From the NCBI RefSeq assembly GCF_013114835.1, contig NZ_JAAVLW010000005.1, forward strand, positions 310,001-374,000: a stretch of 64,000 nucleotides of DNA, in the 5' to 3' direction. Each line of letters opens with the position of its first letter. Position 1 is the first letter of the stretch. A program made the position numbers and the translations under genes. The notes below the pieces were generated by a model that was not told the DNA's origin, made no database searches, and was given only the letters and a program-made list of their open reading frames with translations. The DNA comes from Bradyrhizobium archetypum (GTDB lineage Bacteria; Pseudomonadota; Alphaproteobacteria; Rhizobiales; Xanthobacteraceae). Of the stretch, positions 49,691 through 58,030 are shown one piece after another.

Positions 49691-50068
49691 TTACAGGTTG
49701 ATCACACCAAGCCGCGCCGCATGCGCTACCGCATCGGTGCGGCCGGTGGCGTCGAGCTTCTCGAGCAGCGAGCCGACATGGAATTTGGCCGTGTGGACGG
49801 ATATTCCGAGCCGTTGCGCGATCGCCTTGTTCGAAGCGCCTTCCGCCATCAGCACGAGCACATCGCGTTCCCGCGGGGTAAGGTCGATATCAGCCGGCTC
49901 AGTGACGGTCGGCGGCGCGCGTGACACGAGCGCGACCGTCGCTTCCTCTCTCCGCGCCGCCAGGCGAATGCCGGCTACGCCACTGAGCAGCGCCGCAAGC
50001 CGGTCCGCCACCGCCGCATCCTCGATCTCAATAGCGACCACGATGACCGGCGGCGACTCGCCGCTCAT
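49691..50068 (-). CDS. LuxR-type DNA-binding regulator with short N-terminal domain
   Basis: A 125-residue regulator. The C-terminal 60 residues are a GerE/LuxR helix-turn-helix: IDLTPRERDVLVLMAEGASN, then KAIAQRLGISVHTAKFHVGS, LLEKLDATGRTDAVAHAARL. The N-terminal half (about 1-55) resembles a shortened receiver domain (VIVVAIEIEDAAVADRLAAL) without a phosphorylatable Asp. Its ATG overlaps the stop of the protease-like gene by four bases (ATGA), so the two are translated together and probably act in one pathway. Confidence 0.88.
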   Translation of the reverse strand: MSGESPPVIVVAIEIEDAAVADRLAALLSGVAGIRLAARREEATVALVSRAPPTVTEPADIDLTPRERDVLVLMAEGASNKAIAQRLGISVHTAKFHVGSLLEKLDATGRTDAVAHAARLGVINL

Positions 50069-50940
50069 GTTTCCGCCCTTTCGCCGATCGTGAGTTTGAC
50101 TTGAACCGGCGCACCGGCGCGCCTGATCGCTACGTCGACAACCGAGCCGACGCTGTCGGGACCGAGCGCTCGCATCAGTGACCGCACGCCTGAGAGCTTC
50201 TCGTTGTTCCAGCCGACGATGATGTCACCCTGCCGAATGCCGGCGGCAGCCGAGGGGCCCGCTCTATCGACACTCATCACCATTGCGCCGAGGCCATCTT
50301 CGAGCTCGACGGGCTGCAATCCAACGCCGAGATAACCCCTTGCAATCCGGCCATGCGTTTCAAGCCTTCCGGCAACCCGATCGATCGTGGCACTGGGAAT
50401 CACAAGGATCCGACGCACTCCCTGCACGGCCATGCCGACGGCTTCGCCGGCGGCATTGAGGACCAGGCCACCCTCCTGACGACGCCGCAGTCGCGCGTCT
50501 AGTTCGATCCTCGCGTCGATCTCTCCACCCCGAATACTGCGCCAGCGGTCACCGATCAGCGATACCATCCCGAGCGCCGCAGTCGGAACGCCCTGCTCCG
50601 CCGCAACGACGACAGACAGCGAGCCGAGATCCGGGATGACGGACGATAGCGTGATCGGCACGCTATTTTCGGCATCGAAGCGCAGCAGCGCGATGTCCGT
50701 CGTATGATCGCGTCCCGCGATGCGGGCCGGCCGATCGGTCCCCTCGGAAAACCTGATCGAAACTTCGCCTTCCTCGGCCAACGGCTCATCGGCCGTCACG
50801 ATCAAGCCGGGCTTCCAGACAAAGCCGGAGGCCCGCGAGCGATGGGAATGCACCGAGACGATCGCCGGTTTTGTCCGTGCGACAATATCGGCAAGGGCTG
50901 AGGATAGCGACGGAAGGATCGATGCGTTCAGGTCGGCCAT
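50065..50940 (-). CDS. HtrA/DegP-like protein with PDZ domain, catalytically dead
   Basis: A 291-residue protein with the fold of a trypsin-like S1C protease (about 10-190) followed by one PDZ domain (about 205-285; RGYLGVGLQPVELEDGLGAM, GPSAAAGIRQGDIIVGWNNE). The Asp of the triad is present (TTDIALLRFD, Asp82). Where HtrA has NHV, this reads VTADEPL with Glu52 at the His position. Where HtrA has GNSGGPL, this reads RRQEGGLVLN with Glu156 in place of Ser. No signal peptide, so cytoplasmic. I infer a binding or sensory pseudoprotease. ATG 50940 follows AGGAG. Operon with the LuxR regulator. Confidence 0.85.
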   Translation of the reverse strand: MADLNASILPSLSSALADIVARTKPAIVSVHSHRSRASGFVWKPGLIVTADEPLAEEGEVSIRFSEGTDRPARIAGRDHTTDIALLRFDAENSVPITLSSVIPDLGSLSVVVAAEQGVPTAALGMVSLIGDRWRSIRGGEIDARIELDARLRRRQEGGLVLNAAGEAVGMAVQGVRRILVIPSATIDRVAGRLETHGRIARGYLGVGLQPVELEDGLGAMVMSVDRAGPSAAAGIRQGDIIVGWNNEKLSGVRSLMRALGPDSVGSVVDVAIRRAGAPVQVKLTIGERAET

Positions 50941-51258
50941 GGTGCGAACTCCTGGATCGTTTGAATCCAATCTGAGGGTTCGGCTTGCGTTCGGGAACTA
51001 GCCTGATGGGGAGGCGGTGAGACCTATTTTGACTTCGAACGCGGCTCCGCGCTCAGGACCACCTTGCGGAATTGCCGAGCGTTCTGCTCCCTACATCTCC
51101 CACGTGTTAGTGCCGCATCGTTCTAACCACAGGCTATTTATTGGAAGCCCTCTAAGAACGTTTCCATTAGAGGAATCTGACCGCCTCGCGTATGCGTCGC
51201 TCGTCGCGTAGCCGAACTCTCGAAGCGCGGCGAAGTGCTCGCAGGTTGGGGTGGAACC
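50941..51258. other. Intergenic region upstream of TonB receptor operon
   Basis: 318 bases between divergent genes. CCTCTAA (51149-51155) and TTAGAGG (51167-51173) form a perfect 7-base inverted repeat with an 11-base spacer, about 85 bases before the receptor start. A second TTCTAA lies at 51121-51126. The arms resemble halves of rhizobial iron-control elements, but the spacing does not match the Irr ICE motif I know. No small gene seen. Confidence 0.4.
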
Positions 51259-53526
51259 TTGAAGTCTCGTGATTTGTTAGCGGTCGCCGCGTCGGCGACC
51301 GTATCCGCATTGGCGTTGTGGCCGCAGGCGTCGTTCGCGCAGTCAAGCTCTCCTCGGTCGGAATCCGGGGCCGAGTCGTTACCTCCCGTGATCGTCGCTG
51401 CGCCGGAGGCGCGCCGTCGCGCCGCGGCGCCGGAGCGGCGGCAAACACGGCGCGCAACGCAGGCACCCCAGCCCAACCGGCCGCAGCCGCAGCGCGAGGT
51501 CGGCGTCGTCGTCGAAAACCCGCGTGGAGCAGTCCAGGGTTACGTCGCCGGCCGCTCAATGGCAGGCACCAAGACCAACACGCCGATCATGGAGACGCCG
51601 CAGTCGCTGTCGGTGATCGGCGGCGAGCAGATTCGCGACCAGAAACCCGGCAAGTTCGACGAGATTTTGCGTTACACGCCGGGCGTCGTCGCCGGAACGT
51701 TTGGCGCGGACAATCGCAACGACTGGTTCCTGATCCGCGGCTTCAAGTCGGAGGATGTCGGCCTGTTCCTCGACGGGCTGCAGCTCTTCTACACATCCTA
51801 TGCGAGCTGGAAGCTGCAGCCGTTCAACCTCGCACGCGTCGAGGTGCTGCGCGGTCCCTCCGCCGTGCTGTATGGCGGCTCCAGCCCCAGCGGCATCGTC
51901 AACGCGGTCAGCAAGACGCCCCCGGTGGAGCCGATCCGCTATCTCGAGACCGGCGTCAACAATTTCGGCAACGCCTATCTGGGATTTGATTTCGGCGGCC
52001 CGGTCGCAACTGCACCCGAAAACGGCAAGTTGTACTACCGTGTGGTTGGCCAGATCCAGAACGGCGGCACCCAGGTCGATTTCACGCCCAACAATAACTA
52101 TTTCATCGCGCCGTCGCTGACCTGGAAGCCTGACGCCGATACGACATTCACCGTGCTGGCCTCAGCTGCGAAGAACGAGACTCGCAGCGAGAACTTCCTG
52201 CCCTATATTGGCAGCGTAGTCGACGCACCGTTCGGCCGCATCCCAACCCGCCTGTTCACCAGCGATCCCAGCGTCGATACTTTCAAGCGCGAACAGGAGA
52301 TGATTGGCTACCAGTTCGAGCGCAATCTCTCCGATGACGTGACGTTTCGGCAGAACGCCCGCTTTGCCCATGTCGACGTAACGCTCTCCACGCTGTTCGG
52401 CCTTGGTTACGTGAACGGGGATCCGTCTACAGCTACGTTGGCACGCGGCAACTTCCTCACACACGGCATTGCCAATCAGGGCAATCTAGACAGCCAGCTT
52501 GAATACCGCTTCAACACCGGCATTCTCAGACATACCGCGCTGTTTGGCCTCGATCTCAAGCATTACCAGATCGATGATTGGCAAGGATTTGGCGGCGCTA
52601 CACCGCTCAATCTTTTGAACCCGGTCTATACGCCGACCGCGCGCTTCAATGGCGCCCCCTTCCAGGATGCGAGGCTAACTCAGAAGCAGCTCGGTTTCTA
52701 TGCGCAGGACCAAATCAAGCTCGACCGCTTTACGCTGGTGCTGAGCGGCCGCAATGATTGGGTCGAAACCGACAACGCGAACCATATCGGCCCCAGTCAG
52801 AGCCGCGAGGACAGCAAGTTCAGCGGACGGGCCGGCCTGATCTATAATTTCGATTTCGGCCTTGCGCCCTACGTCTCCTATGCAACCAGCTACAACCCGG
52901 TCATCGGCCTCAACTCCGGCCAGTTGCTGTTGCCGGAGACCGGCCAGCAAACCGAGGTCGGATTCAAATTCCAGCCGAACGGCTTTAACGGTCACTTCGG
53001 CTTCGCATGGTTCGATTTGAAGCGTCAGAATGCGCTGACGACCGATCCGAACAACGTGTTGCTGCCGACCCAGAACGGCGAAGTCACGTCGCGTGGCTTC
53101 GAACTTGAGGCCGTGGCGAACCCCCTCCCCGGGCTTAAATTGGTCGGCGCGTTCACGACCTACGATCTCTTCGTCAGCAAGGACCTGAATCCGGCGCTGA
53201 TCGGAAAGGCCCCCACCAACACGCCGCAAACACTGACCTCCGGCTGGGTCGACTACACCTTCCAGGAGGGGCCGCTGACCGGTTTCGGCCTCGGCGGCGG
53301 CGTGCGCTATATCGGCGGCTCCTTTGCCGACAATCTCAATACGATGCCGGTCCCCTCCGTCGTGCTCGGCGACGTCACGGTTCACTATGAATGGCAGAAC
53401 TGGCGCGCCGCGCTCAATGTCATCAACGTCGCCGACACGACCTATGTTGCGAACTGTTCCTCGCCGACTGCCTGCTTCTACGGCGACCGCCGCCGTGCGA
53501 CAGCGAGCCTGTCGTACAAATGGTAG
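51259..53526 (+). CDS. TonB-dependent siderophore receptor
   Basis: A 755-residue outer-membrane receptor. Signal peptide (LLAVAASATVSALALWPQASFAQS), a Pro/Arg-rich linker, then the plug domain (TPIMETPQSLSVIGGEQIRD, DEILRYTPGVVAGTFGADNR, WFLIRGFKSEDVGLFLDGLQ, VEVLRGPSAVLYGGSSPSGI) and a 22-strand barrel ending in the aromatic C-terminus RRRATASLSYKW. This is the FhuA/FoxA-like ferric-siderophore class. I place the start at TTG 51259 (GGTGGA upstream); GTG 51235 is possible. First gene of an operon with a PepSY reductase and a small membrane protein, a standard iron-siderophore set: import, then reduction and release. Confidence 0.93.
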   Translation: MKSRDLLAVAASATVSALALWPQASFAQSSSPRSESGAESLPPVIVAAPEARRRAAAPERRQTRRATQAPQPNRPQPQREVGVVVENPRGAVQGYVAGRSMAGTKTNTPIMETPQSLSVIGGEQIRDQKPGKFDEILRYTPGVVAGTFGADNRNDWFLIRGFKSEDVGLFLDGLQLFYTSYASWKLQPFNLARVEVLRGPSAVLYGGSSPSGIVNAVSKTPPVEPIRYLETGVNNFGNAYLGFDFGGPVATAPENGKLYYRVVGQIQNGGTQVDFTPNNNYFIAPSLTWKPDADTTFTVLASAAKNETRSENFLPYIGSVVDAPFGRIPTRLFTSDPSVDTFKREQEMIGYQFERNLSDDVTFRQNARFAHVDVTLSTLFGLGYVNGDPSTATLARGNFLTHGIANQGNLDSQLEYRFNTGILRHTALFGLDLKHYQIDDWQGFGGATPLNLLNPVYTPTARFNGAPFQDARLTQKQLGFYAQDQIKLDRFTLVLSGRNDWVETDNANHIGPSQSREDSKFSGRAGLIYNFDFGLAPYVSYATSYNPVIGLNSGQLLLPETGQQTEVGFKFQPNGFNGHFGFAWFDLKRQNALTTDPNNVLLPTQNGEVTSRGFELEAVANPLPGLKLVGAFTTYDLFVSKDLNPALIGKAPTNTPQTLTSGWVDYTFQEGPLTGFGLGGGVRYIGGSFADNLNTMPVPSVVLGDVTVHYEWQNWRAALNVINVADTTYVANCSSPTACFYGDRRRATASLSYKW

Positions 53527-53558
53527 AGCGCCTGAAGACCGATTGAAGGGAGGCTACC

Positions 53559-54695
53559 CTGAAAGCCAGAACCGTTCGTATCTGGTCGGTGGTCCATACC
53601 TGGAGCAGCCTGATATCGACGCTGTTCCTGCTCTTGTTGTGCATCACCGGCCTGCCGCTGATCTTTCATCACGAGATCGACGAGCTGCTTGGCTACGATC
53701 CGAAGCCCGAGATCGCCCAGCCGGGCGCGGCGAAGCGGAGCATCGACGAGATCGCCCGCACCGCGCTTGCGAACGACCCCGGCCGCGTTCTGCAATACAT
53801 CTTGTGGGACAAGGACGAGCCGAACAACGTGATCGCCTTCACCAACAACAAGGTGGACGGCGATCCGGATGCTGCGACGCTCCGGGCGTATGACGCCCAC
53901 ACAGCCAAGCCGCTCGGCCCGGTCGGTGGCGGCCCGATGCTGGTCTTCCTGAAACTCCACGTCGATATGTTTGCGGGCCAGCCCGGCAAGCTGTTCCTCG
54001 GCGCAATGGGCTTTCTGTTTCTGGTCGCGATCATCTCCGGCGTGGTGCTGTACTGGCCGTTCACGCGGCGCCTCAGCTTTGGCACGCTCCGGGACAAGTC
54101 GCGCCGTATCGCCTGGTTCGACTGGCATAACCTCTTGGGCGCGGTGACGATCGCATGGGCGCTTGTGGTGGGCGCCACCGGCGTCATCAACACGCTCGCC
54201 GAGGTGATGCTGAACCAGTGGAAGGCCACCGAACTCGCCGACATGGTCAAGCCCTATGCCGGCAAGCCGCCGCCGGTGCATCTCGCTTCGCTCGATGCGA
54301 CGATCGAAAGAGCGCGGCAGACAGCGCCTGGCATGAACGTCTCCTTCATCGCCTTTCCGGGGACGCCGTTCACGAGCTCGCATCACTTCGCGGTGTTCAT
54401 GCGCGGCGACACGCCGTTGACGTCGCGGCTGCTCAAGCCTGTGCTGCTCGACGGCGAAACCGGGGCAGTCTCCGACGCGCGCGATCTTCCCGTGTATCTG
54501 AAGGCGCTGTTGGTGTCGCAGCCGCTGCACTTCGGCGACTATGGCGGCATGCCGCTGAAGATCATTTGGGCCCTGCTCGACATCATGACCATCGTCGTGA
54601 TCGGCAGCGGGCTCTATCTATGGGTGGCTAAACGACGTAAGCATCGCAGCCACGCGATGGCTGCCGGGCAGCCTGCGTTGCAGCCGTCGCGATGA
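53559..54695 (+). CDS. PepSY-associated membrane protein (siderophore-iron reductase type), probable CTG start
   Basis: A 378-residue inner-membrane protein with four membrane helices (LISTLFLLLLCITGLPLIFH; FLGAMGFLFLVAIISGVVLY; LLGAVTIAWALVVGATGVIN; IIWALLDIMTIVVIGSGLYL) and PepSY loops, of the family found beside TonB receptors and thought to reduce imported ferric siderophores. The family starts KART.R.WS.VHTWSSL. That sequence is reached only if translation begins at CTG 53559, which has AAGGGAGG five bases upstream. The first standard start codon, GTG 53589, would lose ten conserved residues and lacks a ribosome site. Overlaps the next gene by four bases. Confidence 0.85.
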   Translation: MKARTVRIWSVVHTWSSLISTLFLLLLCITGLPLIFHHEIDELLGYDPKPEIAQPGAAKRSIDEIARTALANDPGRVLQYILWDKDEPNNVIAFTNNKVDGDPDAATLRAYDAHTAKPLGPVGGGPMLVFLKLHVDMFAGQPGKLFLGAMGFLFLVAIISGVVLYWPFTRRLSFGTLRDKSRRIAWFDWHNLLGAVTIAWALVVGATGVINTLAEVMLNQWKATELADMVKPYAGKPPPVHLASLDATIERARQTAPGMNVSFIAFPGTPFTSSHHFAVFMRGDTPLTSRLLKPVLLDGETGAVSDARDLPVYLKALLVSQPLHFGDYGGMPLKIIWALLDIMTIVVIGSGLYLWVAKRRKHRSHAMAAGQPALQPSR

Positions 54696-54892
54696 CCGAC
54701 GCGCGCAAATTACGATCCAGCGGCAATTGGCGGACCGTGTATGGCGGCCCGCTGCTGATCGGCGTGCTCTCGGTTGTGGGGCTTTTGAGCGCGCTGTTGT
54801 ACGAAGGTCCGGGCCGCTATTTTTCGTGGCTCGCACTCGGCGCCCCCATCGCGCTCACCGGGTGGTTCTACGCGCGACGCAAGCGCGCCTAA
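54692..54892 (+). CDS. Small membrane protein of siderophore operon, 66 aa
   Basis: Two hydrophobic helices (GPLLIGVLSVVGLLSALLYE and FSWLALGAPIALTGWFYARR) after a basic N-terminus. It overlaps the PepSY gene by ATGA and is the usual third gene of this operon type; it may stabilise the reductase. Its stop overlaps the stop of the convergent GrlR-like gene by four bases. Confidence 0.82.
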   Translation: MTDARKLRSSGNWRTVYGGPLLIGVLSVVGLLSALLYEGPGRYFSWLALGAPIALTGWFYARRKRA

Positions 54893-55593
54893 ACCGGCTG
54901 CATTAATTTCAGCGTGGCAGCCAGCCGTAGGCTGCGCTTTCCCGCCAGCGCAATGGCTTCGAGCTCGGCGCCGGCGTCGTCGCAAGTGCCGGTAAAGCCG
55001 ATGCCCACCTCATGGCCGCCGAACACGGGATTTTCGCCCTTCGCGGGCGTGTGCTCCTGGTTGAGGATCTCGCCCTTCCAGCGGCCGTCGGCCGACGAAT
55101 AGGAGCCGAGATAATAGAAAAAGGCATCGCCGCCGAGGATGCGGCCGTCCAGCAGCAGCATCACGCCCGATAAGCCCGCCTCGACCCCGTCGAGCGCGCG
55201 AAGCCGGAGGGAATAGAGCCCGTTGACGATGCCGCCCTGCCCGACGGTGCCGACCGGCGGCAGCGCCTCGTCGTCGAGTCGCGTCAATTCGGCCCAGAAC
55301 AACGCGCCCGGCCGCGGCGCGGCACTGCCTTCAAAACGAATCTTGTTGCCCTTCAGCCTGCCACGTACGCTGATAGCGGCGACGTCGGTATCCATCAGCG
55401 GCTTGTAGTGGAGATCGTCATTGTGGCGCTGGGTGATGACCTCGCCGAGGATTTCCTCAGCCGTCTCCTGATAGGTGCCGAGATGAGCAAAGGCGGAATT
55501 GCCACCCAACAGCTTTCCGTTGTGCATGCACATGATGCTGCGGCCGAACGCGTCGTTCACGCCGTACTCGACCTTGTAGAGCCCGTTCAGCAA
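54889..55593 (-). CDS. GrlR-like protein with two similar domains, copy 1
   Basis: A 234-residue protein made of two related halves. Half 1: LNGLYKVEYGVNDAFGRSIM, NGKLLGGNSAFAHLGTYQE. Half 2: VNGLYSLRLRALDGVEAGLS, LDGRILGGDAFFYYLGSYSS, HTPAKGENPVFGGHEVGIGF. Each half is a GrlR-type lipocalin-like beta-barrel (GLY...G...L..G.ILGGD....G.Y). In enteropathogenic E. coli GrlR binds the GrlA activator of type III secretion, but no such genes are present, so the function here is open. A close paralogue lies at 57151. The start is a TTG at 55593. Confidence 0.78.
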   Translation of the reverse strand: MLNGLYKVEYGVNDAFGRSIMCMHNGKLLGGNSAFAHLGTYQETAEEILGEVITQRHNDDLHYKPLMDTDVAAISVRGRLKGNKIRFEGSAAPRPGALFWAELTRLDDEALPPVGTVGQGGIVNGLYSLRLRALDGVEAGLSGVMLLLDGRILGGDAFFYYLGSYSSADGRWKGEILNQEHTPAKGENPVFGGHEVGIGFTGTCDDAGAELEAIALAGKRSLRLAATLKLMQPV

Positions 55594-55679
55594 CGGAAAT
55601 ATCCTGGACTATCGATAAATGGTCCCGCGGGGGATTAGCACCGCTGCAGGGCCGGGGCCAGCCGCGTTTTAACGCAGGG

Positions 55680-55829
55680 TCAATGCCGCTTGAAATACTG
55701 CACGGCGCGCTCGTGCTTTTCCGCCGCCGCGCGGGATTTGAAGGTTCCCAGGTTACGCCGCTTGCCCGTTTTCGGGTTGATTTTGCGGGAATAGAGCCGG
55801 TATTCACCCGATTGCAGTTTTCGGATCAT
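55680..55829 (-). CDS. Small conserved basic protein, 49 aa
   Basis: Translation gives MIRKLQSGEYRLYSRKINPK, then TGKRRNLGTFKSRAAAEKHE, RAVQYFKRH. The compact pattern (GEYRLYS, TGKRRNLGTF, AAAEKHERAVQYFKRH) is a small protein I recall as conserved across Rhizobiales. It resembles a beta-hairpin plus helix, possibly nucleic-acid binding. ATG 55829 with GGTGCTTTCC upstream gives no strong ribosome site. Small enough to be missed by gene callers. Confidence 0.8.
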   Translation of the reverse strand: MIRKLQSGEYRLYSRKINPKTGKRRNLGTFKSRAAAEKHERAVQYFKRH

Positions 55830-55963
55830 TGGAAAGCACCCCTCATTGGCGCGCCCCCGTACGCAATAATTGCGCCGCGCACCCTCTTGTTCCGCTACCG
55901 CTATTCACGTTGTCTGTGGCCTTGCCATACGTGATCGCTGGCACGGAATGAAGGGAGGGCCTG

Positions 55964-56407
55964 GTGCAACATTTCTTTCTCTACCTGCTCGCGCTCGGCG
56001 CCGGCGTCAGCGTCGCAACCCAGCAGGTGCTCAATGGCAACCTGCGCACCGCGCTTGCATCGCCGGCCTGGGCCGGGCTGGTCAGCTATGCGGTCGGCCT
56101 CCTGGCCATGATCGTTGCGGTGATTGCGCTCGGGGAGCGGGTGCCGTCCTGGAAAACGATGGCCGATGTGCCGTGGTACGCCTGGTCCGGCGGCGCGTTC
56201 GGCGCCGCTTTCATTCTGCTGGCAATCCTGCTGCTGCCCTCGCTCGGCGCTGCGACGCTGTTTGCGCTGGTCATTGCCGGGCAGGTGCTCGCAGCGGTGA
56301 CGCTCGACCATTTCGGCGCGCTCGGACTGACGCCGCATCCCGTCAGTGTGGCACGGCTCGCCGGCGCGGTGCTATTGATCGCAGGCGTCGTCCTGATCCG
56401 GGAATAA
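55964..56407 (+). CDS. DMT family transporter of the DUF606/YdcZ type
   Basis: A 147-residue protein with five hydrophobic helices, half the size of an EamA transporter: FFLYLLALGAGVSVATQQVL, NGNLRTALASPAWAGLVSYA, VGLLAMIVAVIALGERVPSW, GAFGAAFILLAILLLPSLGA and LAGAVLLIAGVVLIRE. The DUF606 family acts as a homodimer or paired subunit; substrate unknown. GTG 55964 follows GGAGGG. Confidence 0.88.
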   Translation: MQHFFLYLLALGAGVSVATQQVLNGNLRTALASPAWAGLVSYAVGLLAMIVAVIALGERVPSWKTMADVPWYAWSGGAFGAAFILLAILLLPSLGAATLFALVIAGQVLAAVTLDHFGALGLTPHPVSVARLAGAVLLIAGVVLIRE

Positions 56408-56457
56408 TCGCCGGCGCCTCAGATGCACATGCAGGTTGCTTCGGCATGGCACAAAAT

Positions 56458-57144
56458 TCAAGGCTCGAGCCCGCTTGCGCGCAAGGCCGGCGCGACCTCG
56501 GGCGAGGCGAGAAGCCGCAGCAACAGGTCCGCTTCAGCGGGCTTGCTCGTTGCCGCCATTCGTCCAGCGGAAAACACCGCAGGCGTCTGCAGCTCGCGGG
56601 GAATCGGTCCGACGACGTCGACGCCGGGTACCTGCTTCAACTCGCTGATCTGCTGGATGGCGAGATCAGCCTCGCCGGTGAGCAGGCGTTCGGCGGTGAA
56701 GCCTTGCGGGATGATGACCGCGCGGGCGTTGATGTCGGCGGCGATGCCGAGCCGATCGATCAGCTTTGCGAACAGAATGCCGCTCGCGCCAAGCCGCGAA
56801 TAGGCAACCGAGCGGGCGCCAAGCAGTGTCGCGCGCAGCGCTGCCTCGGTCGCGATCTCAGGATGCGCTGTGCCTGCCTTCACGGCGACGCCGACGAAGG
56901 AGCGCGCCAGGTCCACGCAGCTCTCGGCGACCACCCGTCCGTCGCGCGCGACCTCGTCCAGCCCCTCGCGGGTCAGAATCACGACGTCGGCCGCTTCGCC
57001 CGCGCGCAGCCGGTCGAGCAGCGCCAATGTCGGCGCAAAATCGGCATCGATGTGTCCGCCGCCGGCGGCTTGGTACTGACCGGCCAGGCGACAGACGGCG
57101 CCCTTCAACGCCAGCGTCGAGAGTACGCGAAGGGCATTGCTCAT
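56458..57144 (-). CDS. ModA-like extracytoplasmic-type solute-binding protein without signal peptide
   Basis: A 228-residue type II periplasmic-binding fold: LRVLSTLALKGAVCRLAGQY, RAGEAADVVILTREGLDEVA, SFVGVAVKAGTAHPEIATEA, LLGARSVAYSRLGASGILFA, GEADLAIQQISELKQVPGVD. This is the molybdate-binding-protein (ModA/PBP_like) pattern, but there is no signal peptide, so it is probably cytoplasmic and may bind a small ligand without transport. It lies 6 bases downstream of the GrlR-like gene on the same strand, so the two are co-transcribed. Confidence 0.83.
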   Translation of the reverse strand: MSNALRVLSTLALKGAVCRLAGQYQAAGGGHIDADFAPTLALLDRLRAGEAADVVILTREGLDEVARDGRVVAESCVDLARSFVGVAVKAGTAHPEIATEAALRATLLGARSVAYSRLGASGILFAKLIDRLGIAADINARAVIIPQGFTAERLLTGEADLAIQQISELKQVPGVDVVGPIPRELQTPAVFSAGRMAATSKPAEADLLLRLLASPEVAPALRASGLEP

Positions 57145-57150
57145 CGTTCG

Positions 57151-57930
57151 CTACAGCCGGCGCATCAGCTTGAGCACCGCCGTCATGCGAAGGCTGCGCT
57201 TGCCGGCGAGCGCGGTCGCCTCCAATAGCGCGCCCTCCCCGCCGCAGGTGCCGGAAAAGCCGATGCCGACTTCATGGCCGCCGAAGATCGGGTTCTCGCC
57301 CATCGAGGGCGTATGCTCCTGATTGAGGATCTGGCCTTTCCAGCGGCCCTTTTCCGAGGTGTAGGTGCCGATGTAGTAGAAGGACGCATCACCGCCGAGG
57401 ATGCGTCCGTCATTGAGCAGCATCACGCCGGTCAGACCGCCTTCGACACCGTCGAGCAGGCGAATGTGGATGGAATAGAGGCCATTGACAACGCCACCCT
57501 CGCCCAGACCGCCGGCGATCGGCAAGGCGTCCTGCTCGATTGGCGTCATCACCGACTGAAACGGCACACCCGGCAATTCCTTCAAGCCCCCTTCAAAACG
57601 GTAGAGCTCTCCGTCCGCCCTGCCCTTTGCCAGCAGGGTGGCATCGTCGGTGCCGGCCATCGCGCGATAATTCGGGTCCGGGTTATGACGGACGGTCTGG
57701 ATCACGATATCGACGCCGTCGTCACGCTTTTCGTATGTGCCGATATGGGCGAAGGCTGAATTGCCGCCCAGCATCTTGCCATCGCGCGCATACATCACGC
57801 TGCGGCCGACCGCCGCGCCAAGCTGAAACCTGACTTTGTAAAATCCCTCAAACAATGCCGTGTCCCCGGCAAGCCCACGCTTTGTGTAGCGCGCTTCATC
57901 GCGCAGGGAAACGGCCTTGAGCCGGCGCAT
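57151..57930 (-). CDS. GrlR-like protein with two similar domains, copy 2
   Basis: A 259-residue paralogue of the protein at 54889. Half 1 carries FEGFYKVRFQLGAAVGRSVM and DGKMLGGNSAFAHIGTYEKR. Half 2 carries VNGLYSIHIRLLDGVEGGLT, NDGRILGGDASFYYIGTYTS, EHTPSMGENPIFGGHEVGIG. A 25-residue N-terminal extension precedes the first barrel and the true start may lie further in. It forms an operon with the ModA-like protein. The two copies are separated by about 1.5 kb and point the same way. Confidence 0.78.
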   Translation of the reverse strand: MRRLKAVSLRDEARYTKRGLAGDTALFEGFYKVRFQLGAAVGRSVMYARDGKMLGGNSAFAHIGTYEKRDDGVDIVIQTVRHNPDPNYRAMAGTDDATLLAKGRADGELYRFEGGLKELPGVPFQSVMTPIEQDALPIAGGLGEGGVVNGLYSIHIRLLDGVEGGLTGVMLLNDGRILGGDASFYYIGTYTSEKGRWKGQILNQEHTPSMGENPIFGGHEVGIGFSGTCGGEGALLEATALAGKRSLRMTAVLKLMRRL

Positions 57931-57956
57931 TTTGAATCAACGTCATCAAACGCAAT

Positions 57957-57985
57957 GATCCGCCAGGGTGACGCCCTGGCGGATC
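57957..57985 (-). terminator. Strong hairpin after glnII
   Basis: GATCCGCCAGGG and CCCTGGCGGATC form a perfect 12-base stem over a five-base loop, between the glnII stop at 58031 and the GrlR-like start at 57930. On the minus strand only a weak T-rich stretch follows. Confidence 0.75.
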
Positions 57986-58030
57986 AGCTTTGCAGGCCGG
58001 GTGGCGCCGCCCGGTCGTATCGTCAATCCC

